Source: a virus. From it: a stretch of 37,083 bases of DNA. Shown piece after piece: positions 28,850 through 37,083 of this stretch; the first letter of the stretch is position 1; every line of letters starts with the position of its first letter. The notes under the pieces were generated by a model. It had not been told where the DNA came from. It saw only the letters and a program-made list of their open reading frames with translations, and ran no database searches. A program made the translations under genes and the position numbers. Location: IMG/VR virus record IMGVR_UViG_3300007734_000646, positions 1 through 37,083 of that record. One strand, written 5' to 3'.

Positions 28850-29696
28850 TGAAAATATTGCAAGCGTAGAAAGCGTTGCACCAGCTGAGGTGCAGCAAGC
28901 TGCGGAGAAAATGGGCTGGATTCCTCCGTCCCGCTTCCGCGGCGACCCTGAGCGTTTTGTCGATGCTGACGTTTACATCGAGCGTGGCGAAGCTGTGCTG
29001 CCAATCGTCAAAGAGCAAAACAAACGGCTACACGCAGAACTTGAAAACCTGCGAGGAGAATCCCGGAAAACCGCGGCTGCGTTAAAGGCAGCTCAAGATT
29101 CCATTTCCCAGATTGAAGAGCGGCATACGGTAGACACGCAGAAAGCTGTGGAAGCAGCGCGTCGCCAGGTAAAGTTGCAATTGTCTGCGGCTTCCGAAGC
29201 AGGTGACCATGATGGAGTAGCAGAATTAACTGATCGGCTTACGCAGCTGAACACGACTCCTACGCCAGCTGTCAAGCAAGCGCCTCCGGAAGCCCCTCAG
29301 GTATTTCAACCGCCGCCCGATCTTGCCGAGTGGAATGCTGAGAACCCTTGGTTCGGCACAAACAAGCGTAAAACTGCACTGGCCTTAGGCATCGCCCAGG
29401 AACTACGGGATGCAGGCGAGTCCGGAGTTGGTCGAGCTTTCTTTGACAAAGTTGCAGCGGAAGTTGCAAAAGAACTCGGCGGTGGCGAAACTCCGCGCGG
29501 TGACAAAGTTGAAGGTGCTCGAAACGGCTCTGACAACGAAGTACGCAGCAGCGGTCGTAAAGGTTACGCTGCAATGCCAGCAGACGCGCGTGCCGCTTGC
29601 GATGCGGACTCTCGCCGTTTTGTAGGCAGCGACAAGAAGTACAAGAGTCAACAAGAGTGGCGTAATCGGTACGCTGAGATATATTTCGGAGAATAA
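28842..29696 (+). CDS. Probable scaffolding protein
   Basis: The product is 284 aa. ATG 28842 has GGAGA upstream and overlaps the GroES-like gene by eight bases. It is highly charged and helical: a conserved WIPPSRFRGDPERFVDAD start, a coiled coil (about 55-130, NKRLHAELENLRGESRKTAA), a Pro-rich linker and a basic C-terminal part ending in WRNRYAEIYFGE. This composition, with position just before the head proteins, is typical of internal scaffold proteins of short-tailed phages. No protease is visible, so scaffold exit rather than digestion is expected. Confidence 0.83.
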   Translation: MADENIASVESVAPAEVQQAAEKMGWIPPSRFRGDPERFVDADVYIERGEAVLPIVKEQNKRLHAELENLRGESRKTAAALKAAQDSISQIEERHTVDTQKAVEAARRQVKLQLSAASEAGDHDGVAELTDRLTQLNTTPTPAVKQAPPEAPQVFQPPPDLAEWNAENPWFGTNKRKTALALGIAQELRDAGESGVGRAFFDKVAAEVAKELGGGETPRGDKVEGARNGSDNEVRSSGRKGYAAMPADARAACDADSRRFVGSDKKYKSQQEWRNRYAEIYFGE

Positions 29697-29698
29697 AA

Positions 29699-30214
29699 AT
29701 GGAATTGCTTAACCCTGCAAACACAAAAAACAGCGTCGCGCGTGAGCGTAAGCGCATTCCAATGTCAGTGCCAGTGCAACGCCTTGAAGTGGCGGAGCTG
29801 CCTGGCTACCATCTGCATTGGTTTCTAAGCACCCCGGAACGCCTTCAGCGGGCCCTGGATGGTGGGTACGAGTTTGTAAACGAGTACGAGATGAAACTCA
29901 ATAACGTAAGTCTCGGTGGCGAATCTAGCGTCAGCGGGAATACCGACATGGGCTCAAGAGTAAGTGTTGTCTCCGGGCAAGAGGTAGGAAAAGATGGTCA
30001 ACCAACTCGGCTGGTTTTAATGAAACTTAAGCAAGAGTGGTGGGACGAAGACCAGTTACTGGTTGAGGCTAAAAATTCGAAGATTCGTGATTCTCTTCTC
30101 GGCGGAATGATTGGGGCAGAGAATGATCGCCCAGGCGATTCCCAGCACCGCTACGTGGATAAGACGAAAACTCAGATTCCGGACTTTTTCAAACCCAAGC
30201 GCAGAAGCGCTTAA
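29699..30214 (+). CDS. Conserved head-operon protein, unknown
   Basis: The product is 171 aa, starting three bases after the scaffold stop. It contains RKRIPMSVPVQRLEVAELPG followed by YHLHWFLSTPERLQRALDGG and YEFVNEYEMKL, then SGNTDMGSRVSVVSGQ. The order 'RkRiPMsvP.~rLevpeipGyhlhWf.....~i..Al.aGYefv' is a familiar signature of proteins encoded between scaffold and capsid in phages with P22-like necks. I know of no assigned role. A capsid-assembly or decoration factor is the natural guess. Confidence 0.85.
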   Translation: MELLNPANTKNSVARERKRIPMSVPVQRLEVAELPGYHLHWFLSTPERLQRALDGGYEFVNEYEMKLNNVSLGGESSVSGNTDMGSRVSVVSGQEVGKDGQPTRLVLMKLKQEWWDEDQLLVEAKNSKIRDSLLGGMIGAENDRPGDSQHRYVDKTKTQIPDFFKPKRRSA

Positions 30215-30229
30215 CCTACGGAGATTCTC

Positions 30230-30838
30230 ATGGCAAATGCTAATCGTCCGAGTGGCTTTACACCAGTGCAGTACCTTAACGGTTCGGCTTGGAGTGGGCA
30301 AGCTCGGCTTTACTCTATCGCGGCGGCTTATGCTACCGCACTCTACATTGGCGACCCTGTAATTAGCAGTGGAACCGCTGATGCAAACGGCGTTCCAGGT
30401 GTTGTGCTTGGCGCTGCAACTGGCGCACTTCGCGGCGTGATTGTTGGCTTAGGGTCTTCTGAAGGCCTTCCAGCTAACATTATCAACCCAAATCAGTCCT
30501 TTCGTCCCGCCGCTGCGCAAACGGGTGTTTGGTACGCAATGGTTGTAGATGATCCAAATGTAATCTTCGCCATCCAGGAAGAGTCCAACGGTACTGCACT
30601 AGCTGCGACAGAAATCGGCCTGAATACTATTCCAGTCATCGGCACTGGTAATGGATTTATCTCCGGTTGGCAATTGCGTAGTGCTACTGGTGCAACTCCC
30701 GCGACTACCGCAACCCTTCAGCTTCGCTTGATGGGCTTGGTTCGCACTTCGGACAATGCGTTTGGCGCTTATGCCAAGCATCTTGTAAAGATCAACGTGC
30801 ACGAACTCGGCACAGGTACCGGCGCCGCTGGCGTCTAA
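30230..30838 (+). CDS. Probable head decoration / capsid-associated protein
   Basis: The product is 202 aa, with CGGAG before the ATG. It reads NRPSGFTPVQYLNGSAWSGQ, then a beta-rich body with GDPVISSGTADANGVPGVVL and VIVGLGSSEGLPANI, ending KINVHELGTGTGAAGV. Ala, Gly, Thr and Val dominate. Beta-rich proteins with 'RP.GF.Pv......g' starts immediately before the capsid gene are common in phages and often found in virions as decoration proteins. The call is inferred from composition and synteny. Confidence 0.8.
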   Translation: MANANRPSGFTPVQYLNGSAWSGQARLYSIAAAYATALYIGDPVISSGTADANGVPGVVLGAATGALRGVIVGLGSSEGLPANIINPNQSFRPAAAQTGVWYAMVVDDPNVIFAIQEESNGTALAATEIGLNTIPVIGTGNGFISGWQLRSATGATPATTATLQLRLMGLVRTSDNAFGAYAKHLVKINVHELGTGTGAAGV

Positions 30839-30850
30839 AGGAGATATATT

Positions 30851-31771
30851 ATGGCAGGCGGTGTAATTAACACAGGCAGTCACCCAAAGCTTTTGTGGCC
30901 GGGGGTGTATACTACGTGGGGTCAGGTTTATGACTCCCACGCCAAGGAATATACGGATTTGTACGATATTAAGATGTCAGACAAAGCGTATGAACAAGGC
31001 GTGCAGGTGACTCCATTCGGCTTGGCTCCGGTCAAGGCACAGGGCGCTCCAGTGACGTATGACGGCGAAGTTCAAGGTGTTGTCAATACCTATACGCACA
31101 TTGCGTATGCGCTTGGCTACATTGTGACCTTTGAAGAACTGCGTGACAACCAGTATAAAGAAGTAGCGACTCGGCGCGCGGAAGCTAACGCTTTCTCGAT
31201 GAACCAGACGACGGAGAATGTAGGAGCTTTCCCCTACAACAACGCTTTTGCAACGACTTACTTTACGACTGGCGATGGTGCGTCACTGGTTTCTACCAGC
31301 CACATCAACGCTACCGGCGGTACGTTCAGCAATGCGCTGAGCCCTGCGGCTGACTTGTCCGAAGCTGCGTTGGAAGACCTAACCATCCAGATCATGGGTG
31401 CGCAGAATGACACAGGCTTGCTGATCAACATCATGCCCGAGTCGCTGCATATTTCTCGCCAGGAATGGTACAATGCCAACCGCATCTTGCAGTCGGTGTT
31501 GCAATCCAACACAGCTAACAACAACATCAACGTGTTGAAAGCTACTAATGCCTTCCCCAAGGGCATCAAGATGAACCACTACTTCACCGCGCCTCACGCG
31601 TGGTTTATTCGGACTAACTGCCCGAATGGTATGACGTTCTTCTGGCGTGATGAGCCTATGTTCGATCAGGACAACGACTTCGATACCAAAAACGCAAAGG
31701 CCGCAAGCTATATGCGTATGAGCGTCGGATGCACTGATCCACGCGGCATCTACGGAAGCAATGGGCCGTAA
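30851..31771 (+). CDS. Major capsid protein, HK97-fold type
   Basis: The product is 306 aa, preceded by AAGGAGATATATT. An N-terminal helix-like segment KLLWPGVYTTWGQVYDSHAK, an E-loop-like region AQGAPVTYDGEVQGVVNTYT and later TRRAEANAFSMNQTTENVGA (spine-helix region) and INIMPESLHISRQEWYNAN suggest the HK97 fold. It resembles the Mu gpT-like major head subunits in its WGxxYxxH..EYxDLY start. It is followed by a terminator, as expected for the most highly expressed late gene. Confidence 0.88.
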   Translation: MAGGVINTGSHPKLLWPGVYTTWGQVYDSHAKEYTDLYDIKMSDKAYEQGVQVTPFGLAPVKAQGAPVTYDGEVQGVVNTYTHIAYALGYIVTFEELRDNQYKEVATRRAEANAFSMNQTTENVGAFPYNNAFATTYFTTGDGASLVSTSHINATGGTFSNALSPAADLSEAALEDLTIQIMGAQNDTGLLINIMPESLHISRQEWYNANRILQSVLQSNTANNNINVLKATNAFPKGIKMNHYFTAPHAWFIRTNCPNGMTFFWRDEPMFDQDNDFDTKNAKAASYMRMSVGCTDPRGIYGSNGP

Positions 31772-31788
31772 GGTTTTGTTGTAAGTTA

Positions 31789-31816
31789 GCGCGGATTATT
31801 TAATCGTAATCCGCGC
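31789..31816. repeat. Perfect 10-bp inverted repeat, near copy of the promoter A dyad
   Basis: Arms GCGCGGATTA and TAATCCGCGC with an eight-base centre, 18 bases after the capsid gene stop. The inner 24 bases match those at 18418-18441 in 21 positions, including part of the centre, so the two are related and not just chance dyads. Confidence 0.75.
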
Positions 31817-31823
31817 GAAATGG

Positions 31824-31847
31824 ACTGGCAGTTCCAGTAAGTTTTTT
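31824..31847 (+). terminator. Rho-independent terminator after capsid gene
   Basis: ACTGG-CAGTT-CCAGT stem-loop followed by AAG and six T. The stem is short (5 bp) but the T-run is good. It probably lowers transcription beyond the capsid gene. Confidence 0.6.
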
Positions 31848-31879
31848 GGTTGCAATGCAATCCCATTTAGGAGTTTTAA

Positions 31880-33058
31880 ATGCCTTTTACTAATTTCCCC
31901 CATGGTTTTTCTAACGGTATCAGTGTTCGCGGTATGCCAATTCTGCAGACGCAACCTGGCCAAGTATACTGGGTTGATAACTCAGTTCAGCTTAATCCCC
32001 AAGCTCGCGCTGGCAGCGATAGTAATCGGGGTACTTACCTTGATCCGTTTGCCACACTCAATTTTGCACTTACGCAGACAACGCCCGGTCGAGGCGATAT
32101 TATTGTTGTAAATGCAGGGCACTTTGAAAGCATTTCATCTGCTACGGTCTTGCTACTTACCTCGTCGGACGTAGCTATTCTTGGCATGGGCAGCGGCGCT
32201 TCGCGCCCGACTTTCATGTTCACTACCGCAGCAACGGCTAATATTCCCGTTACCGGCTCTGGCATCAGTATTCAAAATTGCTTGTTTCTTTGCAATTTTG
32301 CAGCTGTTGCTTCGGTGTTTACAGGCATCAGCGCAAGCGTTACCGCTTCAATTGCTTCGACTACAATGACTGTCACAGCCGTTGGCAGTGGTACGCTGTA
32401 TCCCGGCGCAGCTATTATGGGAACTGGTATTATTCCAGGTACTCGAATCCAGTCGCAAACCTCTGGTACAACTGGCGGTGTTGGCGTGTATGTAGTTAGT
32501 TTTGGCCAGACTTTTGCATCGGGAACTATTACAACTGGCCCACAGGACTTTTCGATTGACTCTTGTGAGTTCCGGGATATCAGTAGCGTTTTGAACTTTG
32601 TTACTATTGTAACTAGTTCATCAAGTGCCCAGGCAATGGCAGGGTTGTCATTTACTAACTGCGTTATTTCCAGTCTTGGAACTACGGCAGCTACAACCGC
32701 AATCAAGCTAACTACAGCTACGGATCGTGTAAAGATCGCAGACAACTTTGGTTGTTTTGCAATACTGAACGATACGGCCTGTATGCTTGCGGCTGGCGCA
32801 AATAACATGACAAATTTTGAGTTTGCGCGTAACCACCTGGAGCGTCCGAACACCAGCTCAACTGGTGGATCGTTTATTTCGACTTCGGGAACTGGCTGGA
32901 CAGGCCATGCGTACGATAACTATCTGTACCAGCTTGACGCAACTGCAGGTATTTGGATTGCGACTGGCACTGGCGGTTCGTTTGGTTTTACCAACAACTA
33001 CAGTCCTATCACGGGCGCTGTCGACAAATCCGGTCTGATTAATCCCGCTGCTGTTTAA
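31880..33058 (+). CDS. Beta-helix virion protein with inserted beta module
   Basis: The product is 392 aa, with AGGAG upstream. After [20 protein letters not shown] comes a pectin-lyase-like start ([40 protein letters not shown]), then a beta-helix interrupted near residues 155-220 by an Ala/Thr/Gly module ('[20 protein letters not shown] ... [16 protein letters not shown]') known from many fibre proteins. It lies between two terminators/hairpins after the capsid gene, an unusual position for a spike. A head fibre or surface decoration is possible. Confidence 0.82.
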   Translation: MPFTNFPHGFSNGISVRGMPILQTQPGQVYWVDNSVQLNPQARAGSDSNRGTYLDPFATLNFALTQTTPGRGDIIVVNAGHFESISSATVLLLTSSDVAILGMGSGASRPTFMFTTAATANIPVTGSGISIQNCLFLCNFAAVASVFTGISASVTASIASTTMTVTAVGSGTLYPGAAIMGTGIIPGTRIQSQTSGTTGGVGVYVVSFGQTFASGTITTGPQDFSIDSCEFRDISSVLNFVTIVTSSSSAQAMAGLSFTNCVISSLGTTAATTAIKLTTATDRVKIADNFGCFAILNDTACMLAAGANNMTNFEFARNHLERPNTSSTGGSFISTSGTGWTGHAYDNYLYQLDATAGIWIATGTGGSFGFTNNYSPITGAVDKSGLINPAAV

Positions 33059-33065
33059 CTTTACT

Positions 33066-33084
33066 CGGGGGCTAATCACCCCCG
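33066..33084 (+). terminator. GC-rich hairpin between virion genes
   Basis: CGGGGG-CTAATCA-CCCCCG is a perfect 6-bp stem eight bases after a stop codon. No T-run follows, and the Shine-Dalgarno AGGAG of the next gene stands four bases behind it, so it may act on RNA stability or processing. Confidence 0.5.
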
Positions 33085-33096
33085 TTAGGAGAATTT

Positions 33097-33633
33097 ATGT
33101 ATCCCATTACACAGCGACTTTCAGCGGCCGGGTACGCTTCCTGGGTTCCGATCAATCGGTTACAGACTAGTTTTAACTGTAACGTAAGTGCAATGCTTTC
33201 AAGCGGCGCCGTGCTTACTTATTCCATTGAGTACAGTCTTGACAACGCGCAAGACCCAATGAATCTTACGCAACAATTTACACTGTCGCGTACTACGACT
33301 GTGCTAACAATTACAAAAACTGCGCATGGCTTGAGTGTAGGTGACTGGGTTAAACTTTGGGGTAACGGCGGCGCTAATCTAGATGCTGAGTTTAACGTAG
33401 CAACTGTTGTTGACGCGGATAACGTAACAGTTGCAATTGCAGATTCCGGACTTACCGCTGGTAACGGCGTGGGCTGGATGCAGACTTTACGAGTCTTGCC
33501 ACTAACGTCTCCAACAGGAAATACTGTTGATGGATCTTACGGGCTGGATCACGTAGTAACTGCGGTGCGAATTAACGTCTCTTCTTGGACAAGCGGCACG
33601 GTCGACTTCCAGGTAGTGCAAGGTCGGGGGTAA
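33097..33633 (+). CDS. Beta-rich virion protein, unknown
   Basis: The product is 178 aa, with TTAGGAG upstream. It starts YPITQRLSAAGYASWVPINR and has a central module TTTVLTITKTAHGLSVGDWV followed by AEFNVATVVDADNVTVAI, which is a small beta domain common in phage structural proteins ('t..a HGl..Gd.V...g......g...V..v.d.~~fti'). The ends are also beta-rich. It precedes the neck proteins and could be a head-surface or head-closure component. The exact role is unknown. Confidence 0.82.
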   Translation: MYPITQRLSAAGYASWVPINRLQTSFNCNVSAMLSSGAVLTYSIEYSLDNAQDPMNLTQQFTLSRTTTVLTITKTAHGLSVGDWVKLWGNGGANLDAEFNVATVVDADNVTVAIADSGLTAGNGVGWMQTLRVLPLTSPTGNTVDGSYGLDHVVTAVRINVSSWTSGTVDFQVVQGRG

Positions 33634-33639
33634 GCTGTC

Positions 33640-34353
33640 ATGACTGCGCCTAATCCTAACACTCCAATTGCTATTATCAGCGATGCGTACTTTGATGCGG
33701 GATTAACGCAGGAAGGGCAGTCCCCCAACTCCGAGCAGATCGTAACCGGGATGCGGAAGCTTACAGATATTATAAATCTGTGGCAGACGCAAGGGCTGAA
33801 GCTCTGGCTGAACGTAGATACGACAGTCCCCCTGGTTGCAGGGCTAGGGACGTATACGTTTAGTCCTACCGGGATTGTAGTTATGCCCAAGCCGCCTCGG
33901 GCGATTGACGCTTACTACATGGACTCCAATGGTATTCGGCGGCCCTTGATTCCGTTAAGTTGGAACGACTACATTCGCCTGAGTCAGGTTAACACAACAG
34001 GCCAGATAAACTCTTACTTCGTTAACAAGAAGCAGGAAGAGCTAAGCGTATTCTTCTGGTTAATCCCCGACGCAGTAGCTGCAACAGGCACTGCACACTT
34101 GCTGCTGCAAACGCAAGTTACTAATTTCATCTCCGTAACGGAGACTATGAACTTCCCAATCGAGTGGCGAATTGCGCTGCGTTGGGGACTTGCAGACGAA
34201 CTGGCGACAGGCCAACCGCAGGCAATCATGGATCGTTGCCAGCAGCGAGCAATCAGCTACCGGACAATGTTGGAAGACTGGGACGTCGAAGACGCACCAA
34301 CTCGGTTTACTCCAGATTCCCGCGGACAGTACTCTATGGGGAAGTTTCGTTAA
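33640..34353 (+). CDS. P22 gp4-like tail accessory (head-tail adaptor) protein
   Basis: The product is 237 aa. The N-terminal ISDAYFDAGLTQEGQSPNSE with a following helix TGMRKLTDIINLWQTQGLKL and LPxG-Y-xF-like GLGTYTFSPTGI fits the P22 gp4 tail accessory family. Next come P-x-R-(A/I)xxA PPRAIDAYYMDSNGIRRPLI and a C-terminal PIEWRIALRWGLADELATGQ. P22 gp4 binds under the portal and starts tail assembly; the fibre and gp10 homologues follow, as in P22-like gene order. Confidence 0.88.
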   Translation: MTAPNPNTPIAIISDAYFDAGLTQEGQSPNSEQIVTGMRKLTDIINLWQTQGLKLWLNVDTTVPLVAGLGTYTFSPTGIVVMPKPPRAIDAYYMDSNGIRRPLIPLSWNDYIRLSQVNTTGQINSYFVNKKQEELSVFFWLIPDAVAATGTAHLLLQTQVTNFISVTETMNFPIEWRIALRWGLADELATGQPQAIMDRCQQRAISYRTMLEDWDVEDAPTRFTPDSRGQYSMGKFR

Positions 34354-35778
34354 ATGGCACAAGCTGAAACAGTTGCGATTCCTAAGCGTTTGCCGCTGGT
34401 ACTTGAAGCGGCGAACCGGGATCACACACCTTTTAAAGATGCGCGTCTTGTCAATGGTTACGTCGAAAAGAATGATAAGACTGACGAGTACTGGATTTTT
34501 AAGCGCCCGGGGTTGCTGCAAACAGGCGCAACAAAAGTTGGTAATGGCTATGGCGTGACAAACTGGAATGGAGATATATACTCAATCTTTGGCGCAACGC
34601 TGTATAAAAATGGAACTAACATTGGCACAGTTGACGCAACTGGAGGCGTGTATAGGTTTTCTGCTAGCCTGGGCAGTACTCCGCGGTTGCAGCTTGGCAA
34701 TGCAGTAGCTTCTTATAACTGGGATGACACCACCCTTACGCAAATGTCTGGGGTTAACTTTCCTGGTAACACGTATACGACTGCCGGAGCGGTTGCAGTT
34801 AAAGGATTTGCTTACCTAGATGGTACGACTTACGTGTTAGACACTACGTCTTATATTCACGGATGCGATTCTTTAAACGATCCAACTTTGTGGACAGACC
34901 TGTTAAACCTCATTGGCGCACAGATTGAACCTGACGCTGGAGTATTCCTGGCTAAGCAACTTGTCTACGTCCTGGCTCTTAAGGGTTGGTCAACCGAGGT
35001 TTTTTACGATGCTCAGAATACCAGTGCGTCTCCTCTTGGCCCGGTGCAGGGGGCAAAGATAAACTATGGTTGCGTCAGTGCAGACTCTGTTCAGGAGATC
35101 GACGGTACGTTGCTTTGGGTAGCTACCAATCGTTCTTCAGCCGCGCAGGTAATCCTGGTCGATAATCTTAAACCAACTATCGTATCTACAAAACCGATTG
35201 AGCGGTTACTTGGCCAGGCAGACTTTAGCAACGTAGCGTCCTTTGGCATTAAGTACGATGGACACAGATTTTACGGTATCACTCTGAAGAACGATAATAT
35301 CACTTTAGTGTATGACATGACTGATAAGATGTGGGCACAATGGACAGACGTAGATGGAAACTATTTTAAGATTGTTTCCTCAACATTTCTTTCAGGAACC
35401 GGTCGTGTACTGCAACATGAGACGAATGGGAAGTTATACCTGTTTGATTCTGATTACACTTCTGATGACGGTGAAGTCATCACAGTAGATTTGTTTACAC
35501 CTAACTTTGACGGTGGAATGCGCCGAAGAAAACAGATGACTATGATGGAGTTTATCGGAGATCAGACGGCTGGAAGTACTTTGCAGGTACGGGTGAATGA
35601 CGCTGACTATGAAGCAAGCAAGTGGTCTAGCTTCCGCCTTGTAGACATGGGAGTACGTAAGCCAATCCTGGCAAACTGCGGTACCTTCATGCGGCGGACT
35701 ACGCAGATTCGGCACCAGTCTAACACTCGAATGCGGTTGCAGGCGATTGAGCTGCAGCTGGATATCGGAACGCTCTGA
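34354..35778 (+). CDS. P22 gp10-like packaged DNA stabilisation protein
   Basis: The product is 474 aa and begins directly after the gp4-like gene. It starts with PKRLPLVLEAANRDHTPFKD then ARLVNGYVEKNDKTDEYWIF, and has beta-propeller-like repeats (YKNGTNIGTVDATGGVYRFS; 'W..D' turns) to the end, with SADSVQEIDGTLLWVATNRS in the middle. This follows the P22 gp10 pattern, the hub under gp4 that seals DNA in the head. No needle-protein (gp26) homologue is visible next to it, so tail closure may differ from P22. Confidence 0.88.
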   Translation: MAQAETVAIPKRLPLVLEAANRDHTPFKDARLVNGYVEKNDKTDEYWIFKRPGLLQTGATKVGNGYGVTNWNGDIYSIFGATLYKNGTNIGTVDATGGVYRFSASLGSTPRLQLGNAVASYNWDDTTLTQMSGVNFPGNTYTTAGAVAVKGFAYLDGTTYVLDTTSYIHGCDSLNDPTLWTDLLNLIGAQIEPDAGVFLAKQLVYVLALKGWSTEVFYDAQNTSASPLGPVQGAKINYGCVSADSVQEIDGTLLWVATNRSSAAQVILVDNLKPTIVSTKPIERLLGQADFSNVASFGIKYDGHRFYGITLKNDNITLVYDMTDKMWAQWTDVDGNYFKIVSSTFLSGTGRVLQHETNGKLYLFDSDYTSDDGEVITVDLFTPNFDGGMRRRKQMTMMEFIGDQTAGSTLQVRVNDADYEASKWSSFRLVDMGVRKPILANCGTFMRRTTQIRHQSNTRMRLQAIELQLDIGTL

Positions 35779-36374
35779 TGGCAACTAACGTATTTCAGCC
35801 GCCGCCGACTTGGGCTTTGCCTGTGATACTTGATGAAGTATCCGGCAAGGCTGCGTTTAATCCTATCTGGCTTCGTTGGTTTCTGGACTTGTCGCAGAAC
35901 CTGGGACAGGGCGGCGCGGGATCGGTATCGAGTGTGGCTGCTTTGACTCTCGGGACAGCGGGGACTAATCTAAGTTCGACGGTAGCTAATTCAACTACTA
36001 ATGTAGTTATTACTTTGAACGTCCCGACAGCATCGGCGGCTAATCGGGGCGCGTTGAGCTCGGGAGACTGGACTACATTCAACAGCAAGGGAAATGGTAC
36101 AGTAACGTCTGTCGGTGGCACAGGTACAGTTAACGGAATTACTTTAACTGGCACGGTGACAACTGCTGGTAATTTAACACTTGGCGGAGCGTTGAGTAAC
36201 GTAAGTTTAACTACTCAAGTAACCGGTATCCTACCTATTGCTAATGGCGGTACAGGTACTTCTACTGCTGGAGTTTCCGCCACAATCACAACTGCTAAAT
36301 TAACCGCACTTGGCGCAAATGGCAGTATGACTTTTACTAACGGTTTGCTTACCTCGCAGACCCCTGCAACTTAG
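35778..36374 (+). CDS. Tail fibre-like protein with N-terminal virion-binding segment
   Basis: The product is 198 aa; the ATG shares one base with the preceding stop. The N-terminus (FQPPPTWALPVILDEVSGKA, PIWLRWFLDLSQNLG) is a common attachment helix of short fibres. It is followed by Gly/Thr/Val/Ser-rich beta repeats with 'GTVTSVGGTGTVNGITLTG' and 'ILPIANGGTGTSTAG', the latter a frequent phage fibre motif. It ends without a receptor domain, so further proteins may be joined to it. It probably trimerises beneath the neck. Confidence 0.82.
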   Translation: MATNVFQPPPTWALPVILDEVSGKAAFNPIWLRWFLDLSQNLGQGGAGSVSSVAALTLGTAGTNLSSTVANSTTNVVITLNVPTASAANRGALSSGDWTTFNSKGNGTVTSVGGTGTVNGITLTGTVTTAGNLTLGGALSNVSLTTQVTGILPIANGGTGTSTAGVSATITTAKLTALGANGSMTFTNGLLTSQTPAT

Positions 36375-36382
36375 GACTGACT

Positions 36383-37083
36383 ATGGAATATGGTGGTTAC
36401 GATGCTGGAGGTTTTGGAGCTTACGGAGAAAACGCAGCTCCGGAAGGAAACCCTGCGCAAGGATTAAATCCAGGCCTTGATTTTGGCATATCCGCTGGCA
36501 ATCAACTAGGACTCAGCGCACCAACGCTTTCTGGAATGGGGATTAACCTAGGCACTGGCAGCCAAGCTGGTCTGCAAGCTCCGGGTTTTGCGGCAAATGT
36601 TGGAAATGCGGCTCTTGGAACCTACGGGCAAGATCCAGGTATGATGCCAGATTACGGCTTCAGCGGCAGAGCACTAGAGGGTATGGCAAGCCTAGGTAAA
36701 GCTAGCTACGGATTACAACAGACTGGATACGAGGGGCTGCAAGCTAACGCAAACAATCGCGGATACAGTATGAGTCCGGAAACGCAAACTGTTGGTCTTG
36801 AAGGAACGCAACCAGCGCCAAATTTTTTTGATACGGCTCCCGGAAAAGTAGTTCAAACAATTATGGGATTTGTTCCTGTTCTTGGCAATGTTTTTAACAG
36901 TGCCGTTAATTACAGTAAAACGCAAGATCCTGTTGCTGCTTTACTAGGGCTCGTTCCTGGACTTGGTGGTTTTCTTGCAAGTACTGCGTATAATGCTTCG
37001 CAGTCCCGCGACCCTTTAGGATTCCTGGGCGAGCGGGCGGTGGGGACTGGAGCTAGTGCTCTTGGAGGAAGGTTTGGGGGAGG
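36383..37083 (+). CDS. Gly-rich internal virion-type protein (3' cut by window edge)
   Basis: The frame starts at ATG 36383, ten bases after the fibre stop, and is open to the window end (233 complete codons). The N-terminal half is Gly/Ala/Asn/Gln-rich and repetitive (ISAGNQLGLSAPTLSGMGIN). The C-terminal half has hydrophobic stretches IMGFVPVLGNVFNSAVNYSK and AALLGLVPGLGGFLASTAYN, like the membrane-interacting segments of ejection proteins. It would precede the large virion gene at the window start on a circular map, but in a direct end-to-start join the frames differ by one base. Confidence 0.8.
   Translation, partial: MEYGGYDAGGFGAYGENAAPEGNPAQGLNPGLDFGISAGNQLGLSAPTLSGMGINLGTGSQAGLQAPGFAANVGNAALGTYGQDPGMMPDYGFSGRALEGMASLGKASYGLQQTGYEGLQANANNRGYSMSPETQTVGLEGTQPAPNFFDTAPGKVVQTIMGFVPVLGNVFNSAVNYSKTQDPVAALLGLVPGLGGFLASTAYNASQSRDPLGFLGERAVGTGASALGGRFGG

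Noticed and set aside
1-37083. CRISPR arrays, tRNA genes, insertion sequences, integrase or attachment site
   Set aside because: Looked for regular direct repeats with spacers, cloverleaf-type sequence, transposase or recombinase motifs; none was found that I can support.

Overview
The window is bacteriophage DNA, with no chromosomal genes. The virion genes point to a short-tailed (podovirus-type) phage with a P22-like neck: terminase, a P22-type portal, a scaffold-like protein, an HK97-type major capsid protein, and homologues of P22 gp4 and gp10. There is no tail sheath, tail tube or tape measure. A T4-type lysozyme with a 3-TM holin and the promoter type described below suggest a Gram-negative, probably proteobacterial, host. 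I see no integrase, CI-type repressor, tRNA gene or CRISPR array. This fits a lytic lifestyle but does not prove one, because both window ends cut through open reading frames.

Layout. Bases 1-7917 (+): the end of a large virion or injection-type protein, a transglycosylase-like protein, a zinc-ribbon protein, a tail-fibre/tailspike cassette, small proteins, then holin and endolysin. Bases 7877-22085 (-): one leftward early block. It carries a DUF3987-type ATPase, a uracil-DNA-glycosylase/family A DNA polymerase fusion, a ParB/DNA-methyltransferase fusion, an SSB-like protein, a Sak4-like RecA-fold ATPase, a PD-(D/E)XK nuclease, and many small regulatory or unknown genes. Bases 22086-22615: a divergent control region. 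Bases 22616-37083 (+): small terminase-like protein, GIY-YIG nuclease, large terminase, portal, a GroES-like protein, scaffold, capsid, neck, tail-fibre and internal virion genes. The three blocks make sense as a circular or circularly permuted map with one divergent origin near 22.3 kb and one convergence point near 7.9 kb.

The most striking feature is regulatory. Seven 29-base elements, GGAACY-N16-GTCTRAY, all with identical spacing, stand in front of transcription units on both strands and always point into the genes. This is the architecture of promoters read by RpoE/AlgU-type extracytoplasmic-function (ECF) sigma factors. In all five leftward copies a dyad or stem-loop starts 3-5 bases after the -10 box, so the transcripts should begin with structured RNA. 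One leader can form a textbook H-type pseudoknot next to a ribosome binding site, and another forms a hairpin followed by six U. No sigma factor or RNA polymerase gene is visible here. The phage may therefore use a host envelope-stress sigma factor, or encode the factor outside the window.

Other notable structure: a long imperfect inverted repeat around an A-tract and a perfect 12-bp palindrome (21213-21391), two nearly identical hairpins 13 kb apart (18418 and 31789), a GGCTGTT-rich repeat tract before the terminase (23786-23969), and a shared AGGCTCA Shine-Dalgarno context in front of four early genes.
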